This document shows positions 60,949 through 64,000 of a DNA stretch of 64,000 nt, one piece after another. This stretch comes from Vibrio chagasii (GTDB lineage Bacteria; Pseudomonadota; Gammaproteobacteria; Enterobacterales; Vibrionaceae), in the NCBI RefSeq assembly GCF_002954585.1, contig NZ_MSCI01000001.1, positions 496,001-560,000 on the forward strand, written 5' to 3'. Each line of letters opens with the position of its first letter. Positions within the stretch are counted from its first letter, which is position 1. The notes under the pieces are model-generated. The model was not told where the DNA came from. It saw only the letters and a program-made list of their open reading frames with translations, and made no database searches. The position numbers were made by a program, and so were the translations under genes.

Positions 60949-61752
60949 ATGTCGACTCCAACTAAATTGAACTCTTTCACAGGGACAGGCTACGGTGAGA
61001 AAGCCACGCTTACTCTACCTATCGGCCCGACTTACGAAGAGATTTTCCTTGAAACGAATCTCAGTGCCGCGCAGCTAAGACGCATCACCATCACGCTAAA
61101 CGGAGATGAAATTATCGTGCTGGATGGTGAGCTGATTAAGGCACTGGAAGCGTACAAAGGCCTCGCGCAAACCGAAGGCTTTTTTACCATCCCACTGGCT
61201 GATATCAGTGCAAAAACGAAAAACGGTGTGCGCTACACAGGGCTTGTGACGGAATCGGGCGATAACATCACGCTCGAAGTCGAAGTCGCTTCCACAAATC
61301 AAGACAGTGCCCCGTCTATCCAATTGCAAGCATGGGCGACCGTGTCCGCTCGACAAGCCGTTCGTGTGCTTGTCCCAAAAATCAAAAGACAAACCATGCA
61401 AGCGTCCTCAACTGAAAACGAATTTCTCGAATTGGTTTCGGGTCCGTTGCAGTTGGTGCGCCGCATGCACTTTCTGAGTGGCGAAATTCATGCGCTGCAA
61501 ATTCACCGTGATTTTGTGAAGGTGTTTGACTCTTCAAAAAGTCTGGAAGAAATGCGCGCCAAGCGTAACCGCCGTTTCTGGCAAGCCGATTGTTTCCACT
61601 TCGATCCAATCATGCGTGGTTTCTACATCGATGAGCTGTTCGCAACAATGCACAACTCAGAGCTGAAATTTACGGTGAAGACCAAAAAGCCTGTTGGCTC
61701 TATTCCTATCATCGTTGAATCGGTAGAAGTCATTCGCCCTGACTTAGTGTAA
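60949..61752 (+). CDS. Major capsid protein, double jelly-roll (PM2 P2-like)
   Basis: 267 residues, close to the size of PM2 P2 (269 as I recall). It opens with TGTGYGEKATLTLPIGPTYE and LSAAQLRRITITLNGDEIIV, which read like the first jelly roll of P2-type coat proteins. A second beta-rich half runs from ~residue 140 to KKPVGSIPIIVESVEVIRP. GGGAG precedes the ATG. Position next to the packaging ATPase and tiny membrane proteins supports the call; the fold is inferred, not modelled. Confidence 0.75.
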   Translation: MSTPTKLNSFTGTGYGEKATLTLPIGPTYEEIFLETNLSAAQLRRITITLNGDEIIVLDGELIKALEAYKGLAQTEGFFTIPLADISAKTKNGVRYTGLVTESGDNITLEVEVASTNQDSAPSIQLQAWATVSARQAVRVLVPKIKRQTMQASSTENEFLELVSGPLQLVRRMHFLSGEIHALQIHRDFVKVFDSSKSLEEMRAKRNRRFWQADCFHFDPIMRGFYIDELFATMHNSELKFTVKTKKPVGSIPIIVESVEVIRPDLV

Positions 61753-61762
61753 GGAGAAGCCT

Positions 61763-62038
61763 TTGTCTTTTTTTGACGATTTAGGAAATTTCGGCTCAGG
61801 CATGTTGGATGATGTGGGCGAAGGTATCGGCAACATCATTAAAACCGCCACCACAAGCGACCACTCGAAAAACGCCGCGACCACCCAACAACCACAGCAG
61901 CCAATCAAAGATAACAACGGCAATGCAGTGACGGGGTCACGTCAGTTACAGGGTAATGATAAAACGTTGCTCTATGTGGGCGGTGGTGTCGGTGTCGCTG
62001 TGGTGCTGACCATGCTTGTCGTGGCCGTCACAAGGTAA
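61763..62038 (+). CDS. Phage small protein with C-terminal TM segment
   Basis: 91 residues. TTG start with AAGGAG 7 bases upstream. An amphipathic, Gly-rich N-terminus (FFDDLGNFGSGMLDDVGEGI) precedes a Gln/Asn linker and the TM LLYVGGGVGVAVVLTMLVVA. Likely virion membrane protein. Confidence 0.7.
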   Translation: MSFFDDLGNFGSGMLDDVGEGIGNIIKTATTSDHSKNAATTQQPQQPIKDNNGNAVTGSRQLQGNDKTLLYVGGGVGVAVVLTMLVVAVTR

Positions 62039-62047
62039 GGAGAAGGT

Positions 62048-62200
62048 ATGCCATTAATGCTAGTGGTTCCCTTTCTCGCGGGTGGCCTTGGGTTTGGCGT
62101 GGGATTTTGGTCAGGCTCAAGTGCCACAAAACTATTAAAAGTCGCGGCTCTAGGTGGCGGCGGTTATATGGCTTATCGAGTCATTAAGGGGAGCAAATGA
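62048..62200 (+). CDS. 50-residue Gly-rich membrane protein
   Basis: MPLMLVVPFLAGGLGFGVGF, then WSGSSATKLLKVAALGGGGY, ending MAYRVIKGSK. Two hydrophobic stretches with glycine zippers. AAGGAGAAGG upstream; the stop overlaps the next start (ATGA). Confidence 0.7.
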   Translation: MPLMLVVPFLAGGLGFGVGFWSGSSATKLLKVAALGGGGYMAYRVIKGSK

Positions 62201-62406
62201 TACCGGATCTTAGTGGAGGTCTGACAAACTCCGGCTCAATGCCTATTGATGCCGGAGGCGGTTCAGCTGGGCCAAGTGAAGCGACAGCAACGAACTCAAT
62301 CGGTGGTATTCGAAACGGCTCTATCAACTTTGGAGGCGGCGCATCTTCTTGGCTGCCTTGGGTAGCAGTAATAGTCGGGGTGGCAATGTGTCTAAGAAGA
62401 ACTTAA
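62197..62406 (+). CDS. 69-residue Gly/Ser-rich protein with C-terminal TM
   Basis: Gly/Ser-rich body (DAGGGSAGPSEATATNSIGG) and a C-terminal hydrophobic segment (WLPWVAVIVGVAMCL) with a basic end. Coupled to the genes on both sides. Probably a virion membrane component. Confidence 0.65.
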   Translation: MIPDLSGGLTNSGSMPIDAGGGSAGPSEATATNSIGGIRNGSINFGGGASSWLPWVAVIVGVAMCLRRT

Positions 62407-62819
62407 ACATTCAATTTATCCCCCGCACCCGCAGAGATATTGATTATCACCTCAAAGAGCTTAAGCAAGCGTTCGTAGGCTCACAACAGGCCAAAGCAGA
62501 ATGGACTGAAATGGTGGAACGTATTAAGACGGGTGAATCTGGGTTGTACCTGATTAAAGCGCGTGGCGTGTTACTTCGCTTTGTTGGGCGTGTGATTGAT
62601 GGGAGTTACCACATCAATGCCATGGCCGGAAAAGGCATGCAAGAAGCGGCGCCACTCATCATTGAGCGGTGTGAAGCCATGGGCTACATCTCAATTAGCT
62701 ATAACACCTATCGCAAAGGCATGGGACGAATTTTAGCCTCATTCGGTTTTGAACTTGATGAGCGCGTGTCTCAGGTAGAAAGCAGCTACATTCTGCATCT
62801 TGGGGGGGCTCATGGGTAA
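62388..62819 (+). CDS. GNAT-like phage protein
   Basis: About 143 residues from GTG 62388 (GGGGTGG upstream), overlapping the previous gene by 19 bases. Patterns such as LYLIKARGVLLRFVGRVIDG and MGYISISYNTYRKGMGRILA-SFGFE recall the GNAT acyltransferase fold, but the acetyl-CoA site is not clear. Function uncertain. Confidence 0.55.
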   Translation: MSKKNLNIQFIPRTRRDIDYHLKELKQAFVGSQQAKAEWTEMVERIKTGESGLYLIKARGVLLRFVGRVIDGSYHINAMAGKGMQEAAPLIIERCEAMGYISISYNTYRKGMGRILASFGFELDERVSQVESSYILHLGGAHG

Positions 62820-63507
62820 AGGCGGAAGAAGTTCAAGCTCGAACGTTACCAAGACCACCAATACGAACGGCACGAGTGCCATCAGTGGCGATAACCTTGG
62901 TGTTGTCCTGTCCGGCATCAACGGCAACGTGGGGAACATTTCAGTGACCGACCACGGCTCAGTAAAAGCTGCGACAGACATTGCGAAGAATGCCCTAAAC
63001 AGCAACAGTGCCGCGATGAGAGAAGCCGCAAAGCTTGGTTCTAATGCGCTCAAAGCAAACGAACGAACCGTGGATAAATCTCTGGACTTTGGCCGTGATG
63101 CCCTCAAGACAAACGAAAGCGTGACAAAAGAAGCGCTTCGCTCAAATGAGAGTGTCAGCAAAGACGCCTTAAAGTCGAATCAAGAGTCGTTAAAACAGGC
63201 TCTAGGCTTTGGTAAGGAGTCTTTGGCGAGTGCGTTAGGGTTTGGTCGTGACTCTCTAGAGGAAAACGGTGAAATCAGCAAAAAGGCCATGGACAACATG
63301 CGACAGAACAGCGCAGACACCACGGCCGCAGTGAAAGCAATGGCGATTCAATCGGGAGAGAACGCCCGAGCCGCTTTAGCCATGGCTGAAAATACCGCTT
63401 CACGCTCTCAAACAGGCAGTGCGGGCGAAATGTCTAAAGTCGCGATTGCCGTTGCGGTGGCGTGTGGTATCGGAATGGTCGCTATGGCCTGTAAGGGGGC
63501 GCAATGA
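62812..63507 (+). CDS. Repeat-rich, helix-forming phage membrane protein
   Basis: About 231 residues from ATG 62812 with a GGGGGG ribosome-binding site. Residues ~60-160 are short repeats of the type DALKTNESVTKEALRSNES and ALGFGKESLASALGFGRD, which predict a long helix, ending in a TM segment (VAIAVAVACGIGMVAMA). It could be a rod or membrane tube component of the virion (inference). Confidence 0.65.
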   Translation: MGKGGRSSSSNVTKTTNTNGTSAISGDNLGVVLSGINGNVGNISVTDHGSVKAATDIAKNALNSNSAAMREAAKLGSNALKANERTVDKSLDFGRDALKTNESVTKEALRSNESVSKDALKSNQESLKQALGFGKESLASALGFGRDSLEENGEISKKAMDNMRQNSADTTAAVKAMAIQSGENARAALAMAENTASRSQTGSAGEMSKVAIAVAVACGIGMVAMACKGAQ

Positions 63508-64000
63508 AACAGCTAACCCTTAAGGCCAATGAAGAAAAACGTTTTGGTGTCGGCTCTGATAAGTGGCTCATTGTTCGTGAGTCCCAAGAGTACCTTTACG
63601 TTCGCAGTGACAACGGCGAAAAAATCCGAGTTGATGCGGGAGATACGTTAGATATCGCAAGCTTTAAAGAGCTTGAGATTATCAACCCTCATGCGTCATC
63701 GATTCGCGTGGTGTATCAGCTCACTAAACGCGATCTGAAAACCACACCACCCGCCCTTGTGAAGTTCAGCGATTCGATGGCCGTCAGTGAAATACGTTCA
63801 GTCGTGACGACTCGAACCGAAACAGCGCAACGCTTCATTAGTCGTGACCACTTGGTGATTCAACCGAACCAAAAGAAACGCTTGTTTAACGCCTCAGTGA
63901 CACGGCTAGAGGCGATTATCCAAAACATTAGCGATTTGGAAGTGGAAGCCATGCTGGGTGATAGCCACGTTTCCGCTGTGGTCGGTCTGCCGATAATGGG
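63504..64000 (+). CDS. Phage structural-operon protein, truncated by the window end
   Basis: ATG 63504 overlaps the preceding stop (ATGA). The frame stays open for 165 codons to the last base. The visible part starts MKQLTLKANEEKRFGVGSDK and is soluble, beta-rich in appearance (FGVGSDKWLIVRESQEYLYV). Spike or vertex protein is possible by position only. Confidence 0.6.
   Translation, partial: MKQLTLKANEEKRFGVGSDKWLIVRESQEYLYVRSDNGEKIRVDAGDTLDIASFKELEIINPHASSIRVVYQLTKRDLKTTPPALVKFSDSMAVSEIRSVVTTRTETAQRFISRDHLVIQPNQKKRLFNASVTRLEAIIQNISDLEVEAMLGDSHVSAVVGLPIM

Noticed and set aside
1..64000. CRISPR arrays, tRNA, rRNA or insertion sequences
   Set aside because: No regularly spaced repeats, tRNA cloverleafs, rRNA stretches or transposase genes were seen.

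Overview
The window looks like a stretch of a Vibrio genome, most likely chromosome II close to its replication terminus. Support comes from Vibrio-type gene pairs (volA next to a fadL homologue; hutA, a LysR gene, a PatZ-like acetyltransferase, a SPOR lipoprotein and ddl in a row) and from a dif-like site at 54183-54210. That site closely resembles Vibrio dif2 as I remember it. Everything here is read by eye; no database search was run.

Positions 1-52250 are ordinary host DNA with many small operons, most closed by a clear rho-independent terminator. In order: cytochrome b561 with YceI; a formate/nitrite channel fused to CBS domains, divergent from a LysR regulator; a DUF1097 membrane protein; an OLD-family ATPase-nuclease carrying an in-frame hexamer repeat; a cytoplasmic 5'-nucleotidase; a yybP-ykoY (Mn2+) riboswitch before alx; a DEAD-box helicase; PhnA; volA-fadL; site-2 and M48 proteases; menI; sgrR; an EamA transporter split by a CTCAT pentamer repeat; a 2OG-Fe(II) oxygenase; a DnaJ-related protein; a stand-alone PBP2; an ABC-type ATPase; a GAF-GGDEF-EAL protein; fabV; tesA divergent from ybbA-ybbP; a flavoprotein oxidoreductase; pxpABC; galE; hutA with a Fur box; a LysR gene; the PatZ-like protein; a SPOR lipoprotein and ddl.

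Positions 52260-54014 hold a tyrosine recombinase, a small Vibrio-type protein and a SUI1/YciH homologue. These look like chromosomal neighbours of ddl, not prophage genes.

From the dif-like site to the right edge (54183-64000, right end not reached) lies a putative integrated tailless, internal-membrane phage of the PM2 (corticovirus) type. It has a divergent Cro/CI-like repressor, a small early gene, a RepA-like winged-helix protein with a possible origin downstream, and an AIPR-family abortive-infection nuclease as cargo. A minus-strand gene follows, bracketed by duplicated terminators. A rightward structural operon then encodes several one-TM proteins, a HerA/FtsK-type packaging ATPase and a 267-residue double-jelly-roll major capsid protein candidate. 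No phage integrase is visible, so I infer that the element uses the host XerCD recombinases at dif2. The packaging ATPase is flanked by two copies of an intergenic module made of a CRP-like palindrome, a 22-bp identical core and a terminator.
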